Below are positions 10,208-21,308 of a stretch of DNA of 64,000 nucleotides, piece by piece. The notes under the pieces were generated by a model that ran no database searches, was not told the origin of the DNA, and saw only the letters and a list, made by a program, of their open reading frames with translations. The position numbers and the translations under genes are program-made. Source of the stretch: Symbiodinium natans (taxonomy: Eukaryota; Sar; Dinophyceae; Suessiales; Symbiodiniaceae). Location of the stretch: positions 1 through 64,000 of the forward strand of contig CAJNDS010002799.1 in assembly GCA_905221605.1 (NCBI GenBank), given 5' to 3'. Numbering within the stretch: position 1 is the stretch's first letter; every line of letters begins with the position of its first letter.

Positions 10208-12454
10208 TCAGGTAAGTTCGAACGCTTGCCGAATCCATGGAAAAGACTGACACGCAGCAGCTCCCGAAATTCTCAGAGCCTCCTCAGGCTTTCCCCGAGA
10301 AGGCCCATCGGCGATGTTCGAGTAACTCGGCACACGACATATCCAGGTGTGACTTGGATTGGCATCCTCGGCAGCAGCGAAGCTCCTGATCAAAGTGTCC
10401 ATCGTGTGGGATTTTGAACGGTCTTTTATGAGCCCAAATCGACAACCTTCATTGTCTGTCCAAATGATCACCCGGCGTCCTGAAAAACGATGAGCCAGGT
10501 GTATCCGCATGACCACGACAGCGTAGGTTTCGATTTGTCCAATCAAGTGATCACCGTCTGTCTGTTGAAGCGACTCGACCATGTCCTTTGGCATCTCGCC
10601 TCCATAAACTTCTGCAGATCCATCGTGTGAGTCGAAAAACACAGCCCCAACTCCGGCCACACCTTTTTCCCAGCTGCCATCTGTAAAGAGATGCACCGGA
10701 GAACTCGGCATATCTGCTTTGAGCTGGAGGGGCTTAGACGATTCCAATGCAGTTATGGCGCGTCGACAAAGCATCTTAACCGCAACAGGGGAAGGGTGAT
10801 GTCCATGATGCACTATGGCGTTCAAGTCCTCACAGACATAACGTAAAGTTCTGCCTCCGAAGAACCCAGCCGCGTACCGCAGGAGGCCCAGAAGGACTTG
10901 GCCCTCGTGGCGGCTGAGGACTGCTGACTCCTGGATCTCTCGAAGGCGCTCAAGGAGTCGATCAACCCGGCCGAGCTTGTTAGCCACCGTCAAAATCCCT
11001 GAAGATATGCAAGAGACGTCGAGATGCAAGCCCAGCACGTCAAAGGATTTCGCAAAGGGGAGGCCTTTGTGACCCTCACCAATTTCGGCATGTTTCCAAC
11101 CCAACAAGTGCAGGAACTTCGTGCATAAGAGGCCCACCTGTTCAGCATCTTCCGAAGGCACAAGGATTGGATAGTCGTCGAAGAAGTTTGCATGAGGGAT
11201 CTCCAGCACGACGTTCATTAAGAAGCTCAAGGCCCGAGCTATTCTTAAGAAGGCATAGACTGAAGCTGAAGCCCCAAAAACCAATGCTGAAGAAATGAAA
11301 AAGATTGGGTGGCCATCGGCATCACGCAGAAGCAGAACACACAAGCTCCGATGTTGCTCACAAACTGCCATCTGTTTGTAAGCACCACTTAGATCAAGGC
11401 ATCGGCCACTCCACTCTCTAGGTACGACTCCCGGCTTTCCCACTACGCGCTTTGCAATTTCCATAGCCAAAGAGATGCAAAAGTCACCGTCCTGTAACTT
11501 TAGCTTCATGGCGCTGGTGAAAGTGCTGTTCAAGTCGGAATCGCAGGCATCGTCAATCGGCCTCAGTTTGCCTCCTTGTCGAACGCCGAACCTTCGCATC
11601 AAACTCCAATCCGACCTCCCCAAGTGCTCTGAAACTTCCTTTTCACTGCTGAAAGGCCCCTGAAGCCATCCAGCCTTTGCCTCGTCCATAGTCACCTTCA
11701 GCAAATCGCGTTCGAGCTCGGGGTCAGAGACACGATTTTCCAGAAGTAACGCTGCTCGTTTCAAGGGAGCCACTTGACGTAGCTCCGCTTCGGTAGACGT
11801 AGCAGATTTCACTTTGACATCAAAGGCCGCAGGGCATTCGGACACACCCGACAACCTCACACCCGACTTTAGAAGCTCGATCGCCTCCATGTCGTCAAAG
11901 TTGTGCTGTCGCAACAATGACTCCAGAAGTAAGATCCTCTTGCCTTGCATCACAGTCTGCATCCACGATGGCATAGCTGAGTGAAGCTTGCTCTCGTCTT
12001 GTTCCAACTTTTTGGCAAGGATCTCTGCCTTCATCAGTGCGAGTTTTCGACGAAGAAACAGGGCCCGGCGATCAGCAACCATGTTGGCCTCAAGGGAAGC
12101 CTTCAGCTCCTTTGGGAGATCGTTCTCGGAGTCAAGAGGGTGGCACACTTTCTTGGCAGCCTGGAACCACTCACTAGGATCTCTGTAGAAACCAACCTGG
12201 CAATCCTCACCCCTATCTGGAGAAGTTTCAGGAAGAACTTCGGCGGCCTCCCCCGAGTCACCCCCTTGCACGGGAGGCGCGCCGAGGACCTTGCAACCGG
12301 AGGGGGGAATTTGGCCGCGCGGCATGATGCGCACGAACTTGTATTCGGAAACCAAGGGCTTATGCTTACGGGTCTGGCGACCCACTGCGGACAGAGACTG
12401 CAAACGAGGGTCGGGGGCTTCCGGCCGGCCAGGGGAAACGTCGCAAGCAGACGC
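10208..12454 (-). CDS. E1 pol, 3' part: reverse transcriptase-RNase H
   Basis: Copies element RNA into DNA. The 748 residues (an apparent start at 12502 lies inside E2 and is an artefact) hold a DIRS/gypsy-type reverse transcriptase with GRCLDLSGAYKQ (first catalytic Asp) and FFDDYPIL (FDD box, about 425 residues into this part). An RNase H domain follows with FTDGSWEKG, QIETYAV, WTDNEG and SNIADGPSRG supplying the acidic residues. The N-terminal 250 residues are an uncharacterised linker. It is the continuation of 21309-22637: joining 21309 to 12454 keeps the frame (AACF then ASACD), giving one 1,191-residue polyprotein. No disruption is seen in this part. The stop lies just before the B1 repeat. 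Confidence 0.9.
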   Translation of the reverse strand, partial: ASACDVSPGRPEAPDPRLQSLSAVGRQTRKHKPLVSEYKFVRIMPRGQIPPSGCKVLGAPPVQGGDSGEAAEVLPETSPDRGEDCQVGFYRDPSEWFQAAKKVCHPLDSENDLPKELKASLEANMVADRRALFLRRKLALMKAEILAKKLEQDESKLHSAMPSWMQTVMQGKRILLLESLLRQHNFDDMEAIELLKSGVRLSGVSECPAAFDVKVKSATSTEAELRQVAPLKRAALLLENRVSDPELERDLLKVTMDEAKAGWLQGPFSSEKEVSEHLGRSDWSLMRRFGVRQGGKLRPIDDACDSDLNSTFTSAMKLKLQDGDFCISLAMEIAKRVVGKPGVVPREWSGRCLDLSGAYKQMAVCEQHRSLCVLLLRDADGHPIFFISSALVFGASASVYAFLRIARALSFLMNVVLEIPHANFFDDYPILVPSEDAEQVGLLCTKFLHLLGWKHAEIGEGHKGLPFAKSFDVLGLHLDVSCISSGILTVANKLGRVDRLLERLREIQESAVLSRHEGQVLLGLLRYAAGFFGGRTLRYVCEDLNAIVHHGHHPSPVAVKMLCRRAITALESSKPLQLKADMPSSPVHLFTDGSWEKGVAGVGAVFFDSHDGSAEVYGGEMPKDMVESLQQTDGDHLIGQIETYAVVVMRIHLAHRFSGRRVIIWTDNEGCRFGLIKDRSKSHTMDTLIRSFAAAEDANPSHTWICRVPSYSNIADGPSRGKPEEALRISGAAACQSFPWIRQAFELT

Positions 12455-12641
12455 TTGTTCCTCCACTTGAGCCGAAGGGTCGGGTGCAAGCGCGATGCGC
12501 ATAAAGTTCCATGACTAAACATCACCACAGCAATCACTCACAAACAGCATCCGACGCGCTCTCTCTTTTTGTGCAGGATGGAACGGACCCATGCGTATCA
12601 GCAGAATGCATCACCCAGCACGTTGATCCGGGCGAGTCACC
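12455..12641 (-). repeat. E2 split repeat B2
   Basis: 187-bp copy of 13184-13370 (offset 729). At its inner end a 26-bp unit is tandemly doubled (12615-12640 and 12641-12666), which the B1 copy lacks. Confidence 0.92.
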
Positions 12642-12666
12642 CAGCACGTTGATCCGGGCGAGTCAC

Positions 12667-12910
12667 CCCTGGTGAAACGAGTGAATCCAGGCACAGAGTG
12701 CCCACGTAGTGGCAGAGCCTTGGTCAAGAAGTTATCGGACTGACAAGAGAATTGTCAGCGGTATGCCAGCGCCAGCATTCGGCAAAGCAGTTTCAGCAAG
12801 TGCTGAGGTATTAGAGGGACCTAAACCCTAGGGAACACAAACCACACAAGGAGCCGGGACAGACACGGGCAGCCGGCGATTAGGGGAAATTTTGGGACGT
12901 GGCGGGCGGG
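12667..12910 (-). other. Spacer between A2 and B2 of E2
   Basis: 244 bp not matched elsewhere in the window. In a textbook split repeat, A2 would abut B2. E1 (31 bp) and N1 (334 bp) also have a gap here. No gene is seen. Confidence 0.6.
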
Positions 12911-13183
12911 CATCAAAAATTTCACGATCCGGTCTCGAGCAACGCAGAGCAAACAATGCCCAATCAATTGGAAAGATGTCAAATCTGCAAGGACTTCACC
13001 ACACTCAAATTTGCCAAATACCGCATGCCAAATCAAGTCACTTTCAAGCAGAGTTTTTTTCGGAAACACCCACAAAGGTTTTCCACAAGGTGCCAAAGGC
13101 CAACATCCAACGTTCCAAGGAGCGCCCACCCACCCCCCCCGACTCAAGTAACGGAACAATCCCCCCGGGAGGACCCGGGTAGT
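12911..13183 (-). repeat. E2 split repeat A2
   Basis: 273-bp copy of 21036-21308 (offset 8125) with one visible substitution. Contains a C-tract and the CCCGGGAGGACCCGGG palindrome-like end. Confidence 0.92.
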
Positions 13184-13370
13184 TTGTTCCTCCACTTGAG
13201 CCGAAGGGTCGGGTGCAAGCGCGATGCGCATAAAGTTCCATGACTAAACATCACCACAGCAATCACTCACAAACAGCATCCGACGCGCTCTCTCTTTTTG
13301 TGCAGGATGGAACGGACCCATGCGTATCAGCAGAATGCATCACCCAGCACGTTGATCCGGGCGAGTCACC
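13184..13370 (-). repeat. E2 split repeat B1
   Basis: 187-bp copy of 12455-12641, lying 49 bp after the E2 pol stop and abutting A2. Confidence 0.92.
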
Positions 13371-13419
13371 CCTCCCGCAGGCGTCCGGAGCGGCGTGCCC
13401 CTCCTTCCTGCAATCCGTT

Positions 13420-16400
13420 TCACCACGAGGTTCTCTCCGCCAATTTCTGCTTCTTCGAACTCTTCATCTTAGGGCCTGAAGATGCACGTGCCAAAGACTT
13501 CGCTTCAAGGAAATCCTCGTGAGCAGCTGCAAGCTCTCGCATAAAATCCATCGGAATGTCGTCCCAGCTAACCTTGACCCTCTGCTCACTGTCAAACAAG
13601 GCGAAATTTTCGTTAGTCAAATCATCTGCCTCAACATTAGTCTCACGCGGCCGCCAGACCAACTTCATCTGAGCTCCATGCGGCTGCAGAGTTGCAGTGA
13701 CTTGCATCAAGATGCCAAGAAGTGGCCACGAGGCAGAAGAACCCCGGGCCTGCGCCTGAGGGGTCGCCTGATTGTCCGTGCCACCAACCAGCACGGCATC
13801 AAAGGTATCCCCGAATGCACGTGAACCCTCCAGCAACCCGAAAGCAACCAATGCGACATACGATGCAAGCAGCTCAGCAGCCGTCGAGGCCCACTGTGAT
13901 TCTCCATTCGGCTTAAACAACCACGGTGCCTCCAACGGGGAAAGGGCAAGAGAGAACCACGGGGCCTTCCGGGGAATTCCCTCCTGGCCCAACAGCCAGC
14001 CACCCAGGACCACACGATTCGGTGCACATTTGGCATCGGTGCGAAAGGCCTGGCGAGAGGCCCGCCAGTCTACAACAGGCCGCACCAAGCGTCCACGATC
14101 CTGCAGCTGACGCCTCACGAAGATCAGGCAAAGATAGACCAACACAGGCATTCGAACCGCTGTGCCTCGGGCGAGGACAGCGCACCATGAGTGCAAGGGG
14201 GACAAGAATGGCTTTATCCAAGTCAGCAAGCGAGCCACAAAGGAAAGCCTCCCAGCGAGCTCGATCACCGACCGCCCCACCACGATCCAGTCAGCCTGCT
14301 CGGCTTCCAGAATCCACTTGACCAGCCACGAGCACCTCCGCTCGGAGATGCCAGCCCTCCATTCAGAGTATGAGATTTCATATCCCACAAAATCCACAAC
14401 AGTACCGCCCCGGAACTTACGATAGGCAAACGGCGTGCCAACCAACTCGTAGGCAGCCAGGCACATCCACATCGTGAGGAATTTGTGCTGTCCAGCAGTC
14501 AAGAGGTGAAGATCATCCGCAAACACGACTTGCTCTGCCAAACGGTCAGCATGACCCTGTGCACCCAACGGCCTATACAGCCGAACAAGCGGAACCAGTG
14601 ATAGGCGGCAGAGGAAATCCCAAACGTGCCGACAGTATTTACCCAAACAGTACGCGCCTCACTGCGTGCCTTGCACCCAAGCTTGGCCCAATCGGCGCGG
14701 CGGACTTTGGTCAGGCGGTGAGCCTGAGCGATATCTGCAGAAATGCAAAACACTGCCTCTTTAGATTCCTGCCCCAAAGCAACCGTCTCAAGGATTTCAT
14801 CCGGCCCCGGCATTTCCAAGCGATCGAGAATTTTGATACGATTGTTCAAGCCAATGCAATGCGTCCCGTCGTGCAGCGGACGGATGTCGCCATTCGGCTT
14901 AAGTAAGGCACCCATCGAGGCCACCAGCAAGGTATCACCATACTCTGCCCGCAGGGCAGGTTCCGTGCTCGGGATCATACGACCAGCCCGTTCCTCCGCA
15001 GCAAAATGTTCTTCAAGCTTATCGGCTGAAAGTTCCGCAGACTCATAGTTATTCATGATTTGCTGAAAGGGGGTGACATCCAAGGTCCGCTCCTTCACTC
15101 GTTCCCGGTACACCTGCGGCGTACGCGGCAAAGGAACCTCGTCACCCAGTGGCACGCCCATCGCAAAACATTCCTCCCCTTGAGAGAGGCATGCCCAATC
15201 TGGATCACCCATCAACTTCAAGGACTGCGACAACAAGTGCAACAAGAAAGGCTGGCGCTCTGGGACCTGCAAAGCCAGATCCGGGTCTGGCAGCATGCTT
15301 GCAACCTGCTGCCTCAAACGCTGCACGCCCTGTTCACTAAAGGGGGACGACTTCATCCTTCCGACAGCCAGTTGCAAAGCAGCCTTGCGCAAGTCACCAA
15401 CCTCCTCTAGCACAAAGTTTCGAATCGCCCTTTGCACCCGCTCAGCATGCTGCCACTCCTCTCGACTTGAGAGCATGCCTCGCTGTTCCGGGCGCCAGCG
15501 CCCCGGAGAGCACAAGCCAAACCCATCAACAAACATGCGCCCTTTCGGGTGATTGCGGCAATGAATGGGCTGACCAAAACAACGACTTGTGGCCTGATCG
15601 AAGACATCACTCTCTTCCTCTGCCTCCTCCAAGTCTGACATGTCTGCAACCCCAAAACTACCCGGCGGCCCTAAACCTGAAGGGGAGGAGGAAACCCCAA
15701 CCGCGGCGGGATCAGGACTAGCCACCGGGGCACCGTTATGAGGTCCAGTCGCCCTTTCCTTATCAAACCCTAAAAGCCCACCAACCTTAGATGCAAGGGG
15801 CGTCCCAGCATCGGCGACAGGACCCGAGGGCTCCGCTAAGGTCTCTGCTGTATCACCCCGGGCAACGCCAGCAGTGACTGACGGCGGGAGCAGAAAGCCC
15901 AAATGCGAAAGCAAGGACAGCGAGCTCACGTCAAGAGCCGGCAGTTGGCGGACGCAGTAGCCAACGAGCACCACCCGAGAACCTCCAGACCAGGGTTCAG
16001 TCTGATGAAAGCGCTCCCAAGCTCGCAGAAGCTGTGGTGCCCGAGCGACATCCAAGAGGACCCCCGGACACGGAGTCCCATGCACCGTGCGCCAGACATC
16101 CCCATTCTGATCCTGCTGCCACACCTGGCCATTGGAGAACGTCGAAAGTGCTAGCAGAAGGTTTGGATAGGGTGCATTATGCGAATCCCGATGCATCTGT
16201 GTGGCGGCATCCACAAAGACCGCAACAGAAGAGAAGATCTGGCCTGGAAAAGCATGGCGGAGCAAAGTGCACAGGACCCGAAGGGTGGCCGGAAACTCGC
16301 GGCAGGACCTACGAAGGCCGACAACTCCCCCTTTGCAGTATGCCCCGCCAAAGAAGGCTTGCGCCGCAGTCTGAGCACTGACATGCGGGGCCTCCAGTGG

Positions 16401-17294
16401 CAAGAGGGTGATCAGTGCTTGGGCATCGTGTGGAGCAGGGGGCCTGTCCTGTTGCAAGAGAAACGTAGCAAACTGTTCAGCAGCATGTTGTTCCGGACCA
16501 TCCGTGCTAAAGGAAGCAGAAAGTGCCGAGGCAATCAGGTCAGCAAGAAAGGCACAAAGCGGGGATGGGTAAGCTTCAGTACCGGCAGTGCGCCACTGGC
16601 CCGATGACCAGCCAGCCCCTGGTCCGTGATGGTGATCACACCGAAGGATGGGCCCTGCATATGTCCCATCTTCCTGAAAGGAGGGCCAGGAAGACCCGAA
16701 GACTCGAGCCCCAGGCAGATTTGAAGCCAAGCGAGTAGGTTTTGGAGTATCGGCGGAGTAATCGCACTGGCGGAGGCCCCAACAAGGGGCGTCGCCTACT
16801 GCAGTCCGGATCTGAGGCCATTGCCAAATGCTAGCTGGGTCATCGCCATTGGGCAGGCGACCCAGATCTTCCGGGTGTTCAAGCAACCAGAAATGTCCCA
16901 GTGAAGACATCAGTTGAATCATAGCAGCACACTGCTCAACGAAGAAATTATGCTCTTGCACCAGTGCGCGGTGCGATGCAGACAACCAAGGAAAACCAAA
17001 CGTATGAAAGCGGGAGCGCAGTGGTCGGGGCCCGGAGCCATCCGGCCGAGATCTATATCGGGCGCGACTGAAAGTGGAACATGGAGGTGACAAGATCACC
17101 ACATCCCAAGCGCCCGAACGAATTTCCTTCTCCAATGAATCCCAAAGAGCCTTTTTAGAAAGGTCAGCCTTAGTTCCATCCCGACAAATGTCAATTTCAC
17201 GCAAATTCAAAGTGAAACCATGCACATCAGCCAAGTGACGCAAATGTGTGGCGAGGTCGCCGTCACGAGGCTTGCCAGCGAACAAGTACAGCAC
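13420..17294 (-). CDS. E2 pol: methyltransferase-like / 2OG-Fe(II)-like / reverse transcriptase / RNase H, one frameshift
   Basis: Starts 6 bp after the Gag stop. Residues 1-150 resemble a C5-cytosine methyltransferase: LYLFAGK (cofactor loop), ILSPPCSTFS with PPC at 70-72 (motif IV nucleophile) and LLEHPEDLG (ENP-like, about 138-146). Residues about 315-450 match an E1 region and look like a 2-oxoglutarate/Fe(II) dioxygenase: HRDSHN (HxD at 368-370), FSNGQVW, then FHQTEPW and GGSRVVLV (His 430, Arg 440). After an acidic linker comes the reverse transcriptase. The first frame (14499-17294, 931 codons) loses the RT around 14560-14600. The second frame (13420-14646) carries FADDLHLL and the RNase H motifs (AELLASY, GGTDNQAT, ETNVEADDLT). 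The frameshift just before the FADD box is a decay mark, an assembly error, or less likely programmed. Modification activities are inferred from motifs only. Confidence 0.8.
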
Positions 17295-17300
17295 TGAAAG

Positions 17301-18707
17301 TCAGCTCTTCGCGCCAGCCCCATCTGTTGCCCGCGAAGCACCATGATGCTCCATCCAATGTTGCCAAGTGGGATGTGGCTTGCCGCAGCCGCGGACCTGA
17401 CAGCAATGTACCATGCCACAGCTCCCGTCGCAGCCGGCCCCACTGTAAGCAAAACAGATGAGCCGATTGTCGGGCGTGCGAGTCACAAGATCACCACCCT
17501 TGCGGTCCTTGCCCTTCTTGCCTGACTTTGCCTCCTTGCCCTTCTTGCTGCCCTTGCGGTCGCCCTTGCGATTTCCTTTCTGCCACTTGTCCCAGGATTT
17601 TCCCCAGGCTGCTTCAGATTCGCCACCGGGTTGCCAGGGACGTTTCCAAGCAGGCTCACTGCGACCCTGGAGCGCAATGGGGGACACGAAGAATTGCTCT
17701 TTCAACTGAGCATTTCCTTGAACCTCTGCCAATGTATCCACCAGTGCCCGCGACTCACGGAAGGCCTTCTTGACAGCTTCGCGTCGCATCTCATACTCAT
17801 ATGTGAGCAGCACCTGCCACGGAGGACGAAGTGGTTGTTGGTCACCCTTGCCCTTTCCCCCGGGAGTCGGGACTTGCATCAAGTAGACTTTGTCACCCAA
17901 CAAGTAGTTGACATAGTCGAGCCACACTGCTGGAGTCATGCCACGGAACATGGCCTGGTTCCGATACTTGCTAGCCAGAAAGGTCCACATGTTCGCCTCA
18001 ACGCGTAGGACAGTGCGGAGCTCCTCCGTATGAGCAGGCAGATTTCCTTTGGCTTTCTGACGAACGATGCGAACATGTCCAGTCGTGTCCACACTGGTTT
18101 GAATGCCCTGAGTCTTGGCCCGCTTCTTTGAGATCACCTCCGAAAGCGGTGAAGCCGACACTTCACCAGATTCGACCTCCTCGATTTTGGCTGACAAGTA
18201 CTCCTCCGAAGGCTCGTAGGTCTCCTCAATGGATCCATGAACAGCCTCGAAAGCTGCCCGCATAGCCTGCTTCTCTGTCTGTGTCACCGGCCGCACCACA
18301 CCTAAGACCCGCGCTTCTGCTTTGAGCGATGCCTCCTTGCCAGCATACTCTTTGGAAGCCTCCCAAGCAGCTACCACAGAGGCCACCACGGCCCGGGAAG
18401 CTTGATCCGTAGCATCCAGAGTGTGATCAGTCCGAAGAGCAGCCCGAACTTCAGCCCTTGAATCAGCATAACTCGCAAAGCGTCTCACAGTACGAAAGTT
18501 GATGCTCAAGCGGTATTGCAAAGGCAGTGGCACCCCGCACTCCTGGAAGATATGCCGCAGATCCGATGCCACCTCCACGTCCAGATGCCGCAAAGCCGCT
18601 GCCTCATCGATGCCATTGGGGTAATCAAGCGGACCAGGCGCGCCTCCCGCCATGCCTGTGGTACCACTAGCTGCAGTAAAACGCACAAACTTAAAGGAAA
18701 CCTTCAA
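17301..18707 (-). CDS. E2 Gag-like protein with CCCH zinc motif
   Basis: 468 codons, predicted to package element RNA. The N-terminal two thirds are helical and charged. Residues about 360-425 are Lys/Gly/Trp-rich (GNRKGDRKGSKKGK). Near the C-terminus, CFAYSGAGCDGSCGMVHC gives a CX7CX3CX3H zinc motif, followed by CGKPHPTWQH. This CCCH-after-basic-tract layout is shared with the E1 and E3 Gag proteins. It lies between YR (stop at 18950) and pol (ATG at 17294), probably on one transcript. The frame is intact. The Gag assignment rests on position and zinc motif, not on a recognisable capsid fold. Confidence 0.75.
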   Translation of the reverse strand: MKVSFKFVRFTAASGTTGMAGGAPGPLDYPNGIDEAAALRHLDVEVASDLRHIFQECGVPLPLQYRLSINFRTVRRFASYADSRAEVRAALRTDHTLDATDQASRAVVASVVAAWEASKEYAGKEASLKAEARVLGVVRPVTQTEKQAMRAAFEAVHGSIEETYEPSEEYLSAKIEEVESGEVSASPLSEVISKKRAKTQGIQTSVDTTGHVRIVRQKAKGNLPAHTEELRTVLRVEANMWTFLASKYRNQAMFRGMTPAVWLDYVNYLLGDKVYLMQVPTPGGKGKGDQQPLRPPWQVLLTYEYEMRREAVKKAFRESRALVDTLAEVQGNAQLKEQFFVSPIALQGRSEPAWKRPWQPGGESEAAWGKSWDKWQKGNRKGDRKGSKKGKEAKSGKKGKDRKGGDLVTRTPDNRLICFAYSGAGCDGSCGMVHCCQVRGCGKPHPTWQHWMEHHGASRATDGAGAKS

Positions 18708-18949
18708 CTACATCCCCAGGCTAGCGAAGAGCCCTGAGTTACATCACATTCCAGCCATCCTGTGACTGCACTGAGCTACATCTCAGTCCCTTGCTCTTGA
18801 TCACATCGGCACATCTTTCATTCGTGCTCGCAATGAGCAACGTGCCACCAACATTCAACTCAATCATTCCACCCCTACGACTGCAAGCAAGTGCAACAGC
18901 CAACAACACTTTACGACTCAGCGCGCAAATCGCCTTCCGAAGCACTACA

Positions 18950-20955
18950 CTAGCTTGAATCATCCAAGTCCGGAACATCCGCCGATCCCGGAGGTTCCCC
19001 CTGCCCGTCATTCCCCGGAACCAGCGAATCTTCCGATCCACTGCTGGAAGTCTCCTGCGCCGCTGATATCTTAAGCTGGCAGAGTTTGCAGATCGCATCA
19101 GCAATGCCCTCCGAGATCTTTGACACTCCCACAGTCTCCATACAGCGCTCTTGTCGAACTGCACAGGCCTTGGAGAGATGCAAACGGCGGAACCCAGAGC
19201 GAGAAACTGTCACAAAGAACGGCATGTCCGGAAGCGAAGATTCTTCTTCCCCCGCATCCTTCTCCTCAGCAGGCAACTCAGCTTCCAGGCGTCCACGCGA
19301 AATCTCGTAGCGCTCAGGACCCACCGCCAGCAAGGGGTGAATGCCTCCGAGCTTCCATGTGTAATCGGTCCACTCGAGGACCTGATGCCACGCAATCACT
19401 TGAATGCCATCCTGCCCGGCTGCGTCTGCAAAAGACTGGATAGACTGAAAGAGCTCCTCCTCAATCAATCCACCCTCTGCAGTCCCTTCTACCAAGGATT
19501 TGCAAACGAAGTTCTGTAGTCCTTGCACGATCTGCCGAGCAGTTGTAAGATAATCCAAAGAGCCGCCTTGCGAGCATCTCCAGCGTCCAAGGAAATCGCA
19601 CTTTGATTTGTCAGCACCCAGCGAGAGTGCCCATGTTGGCAGAGTATGCCGCGCAGAATGACCTGTCCAATACGCAGCCACCGACCCGGGCAACAGCTTC
19701 GTGGCACTTGTTCCCCAAGTGCCCTCACGGCACAAGGGCACCCGAAGCTCCTTGTGCAATCGACGCAGAAGTACAGCCAAATCCTGAGCATCCACATATG
19801 AAAATCCAACATTCCAGGATTCATCCATCGCTGGACATAAATAATCCCGGGGCCAGTGCAGCTCAGACGTCTGAAGCAAACGGTACCCCTCCAAGAGCCA
19901 ATCGAAACCACTCAAAGAAATCACTCTTGACACATATCCTTGCAGTTCACCAGTACGCCGGCCCGGTCCGCTAGTCTTTGTCCGGCGCAGAATGAACTTC
20001 AAGCCGATCTGCGACAGAGTGACTGAGAAGGGATCCATGTGTTGCACATCATCGCACCTCATAGTCGACCAAAGCATGAGCAGCTGCACAAACGCAAGAA
20101 AACGTAGCCCCGCAGGAAGAGTAACCCTGCAGGCTGTCAGCTCACATGACAACACCATAGCCACAGTAAGTGCAGGTGCCTTCCTGACCGGCAACGCCAC
20201 TGTTTCGAGCTCTTCAGTCCAGGACTGGATCGTGCTCATAAGCAGTTGATCCATCGAAAACCTGCTGCTTGCTGGCACCTGCCCGACACTCTCAAGCACT
20301 GATAAAGCTGCCATAAGTGAAGATGGTACAGTCTTTCCCATTGGCTGAATATCATGTCGTTCAGTGAGATACTTTACGAAGCGATCAACTCCTCCCGGCC
20401 AGCTTTCGCCGAAGGTAATCTCAAGCCACGAATGAAACTTGCGCCATGCCAGAGCACGATTGCGGAGCGTCTTCCCACGCCGAGTGCCGAATAGCCGACA
20501 CCAGGCTGCCCGTGGATTAGAGCCCACTTCTCACGCAGCAGAGCCTCGCGATTCTCGCCCTGTGCTCCATGAATCAGCTTCCGTTGTCGGATCGACTTCT
20601 GCAGCACCTCCAATGCTAGCGCCGGACTACCAAGCATCAGGCCACTGAAAATCTCCTCTTTGCTTTGCTCCCGACGTGGGAACTTGACTGGCCTACGTGG
20701 GACCACATCTGCTACTTGCCTGGGAAGTGATACACGCCGTTCCACCGATGCACGCCAATCCAGCAACCGCCGAACCAGCCGATTTAGCTCGTCCGCAGGA
20801 CGAGTGCCACCGAAGAACTCCAGCAGCATCTGGCTGCATTCATCCTCATCATCCCAGGCAGCCACAAACTGAAATGGCCCAGAATAAAGCTTGCATACCT
20901 CACGAAAGAGATCGCCATCTAACGTTTCCAACCCATACCAGTGCACGTCAGACAT
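18950..20955 (-). CDS. E2 tyrosine recombinase, one frameshift
   Basis: Predicted to integrate the circular DNA form of E2. The N-terminal 150 residues come from a frame starting at 20955. A shift near 20450-20525 moves to the frame open from 20527 to 18950. The catalytic set in the second frame (numbered from its Met) is: Arg 157 in STMRCDD, Lys 184 in RRTKTSG, HSAR (His 290, Arg 293), LGRW (Trp 316) and Tyr 326 in GSLDY, i.e. a complete R-K-HxxR-W-Y set. A C-terminal extension has a His/Cys pattern (RRLHLSKAC, then RC, then CKLC at 480-483), also seen in E1 and E3. It is the first gene of the element. The frameshift may be decay or sequencing error. Confidence 0.85.
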
Positions 20956-21035
20956 TCACCCAGTGAAGCATCAACCAGACAGAACTAGCAGTCTCAGCGC
21001 CATGCCTAGCGCCGAAGGTCTATGCTCCCCACTCA

Positions 21036-21308
21036 CATCAAAAATTTCACGATCCGGTCTCGAGCAACGCAGAGCAAACAATGCCCAATCAATTGGAAAG
21101 ATGTCAAATCTGCAAGGACTTCACCACACTCAAATTTGCCAAATACCGCATGCCAAATCAAATCACTTTCAAGCAGAGTTTTTTTCGGAAACACCCACAA
21201 AGGTTTTCCACAAGGTGCCAAAGGCCAACATCCAACGTTCCAAGGAGCGCCCACCCACCCCCCCCGACTCAAGTAACGGAACAATCCCCCCGGGAGGACC
21301 CGGGTAGT
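21036..21308 (-). repeat. E2 split repeat A1
   Basis: 273-bp copy of 12911-13183. It is the 5' end of E2. The E1 pol frame reads on through it to 21033, which is accidental. Confidence 0.92.

Larger units (their letters stand above)
12455..21308 (-). mobile_element. E2: tyrosine-recombinase retrotransposon nested in E1 pol
   Basis: 8,854 bp. Minus-strand layout: A1 (21308-21036), YR, Gag, pol, B1 (13370-13184), A2 (13183-12911), a spacer, then B2 (12641-12455). The B1/A2 junction (13184/13183) defines both ends to the base: A starts with ACTACCC and B ends with GGAACAA, which are exactly where E1 coding sequence stops and resumes. No target-site duplication. A1 and A2 differ at about one base in 273 and the B copies look identical, so this is a recent insertion. 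Gene order is YR-Gag-pol, as in E1. Confidence 0.9.

Noticed and set aside
12470-12502. Minus-strand GGCTCAAG before the ATG at 12502 as a spliced-leader relic and true start of E1 RT
   Set aside because: The segment is the B2 repeat of E2, present also at 13184-13370, so it is not part of the E1 gene.
12821-13231. 136-codon minus ORF sharing its start with the E1 RT frame
   Set aside because: The shared start is the B repeat of E2 and the rest is the A repeat and spacer; no coding signal.
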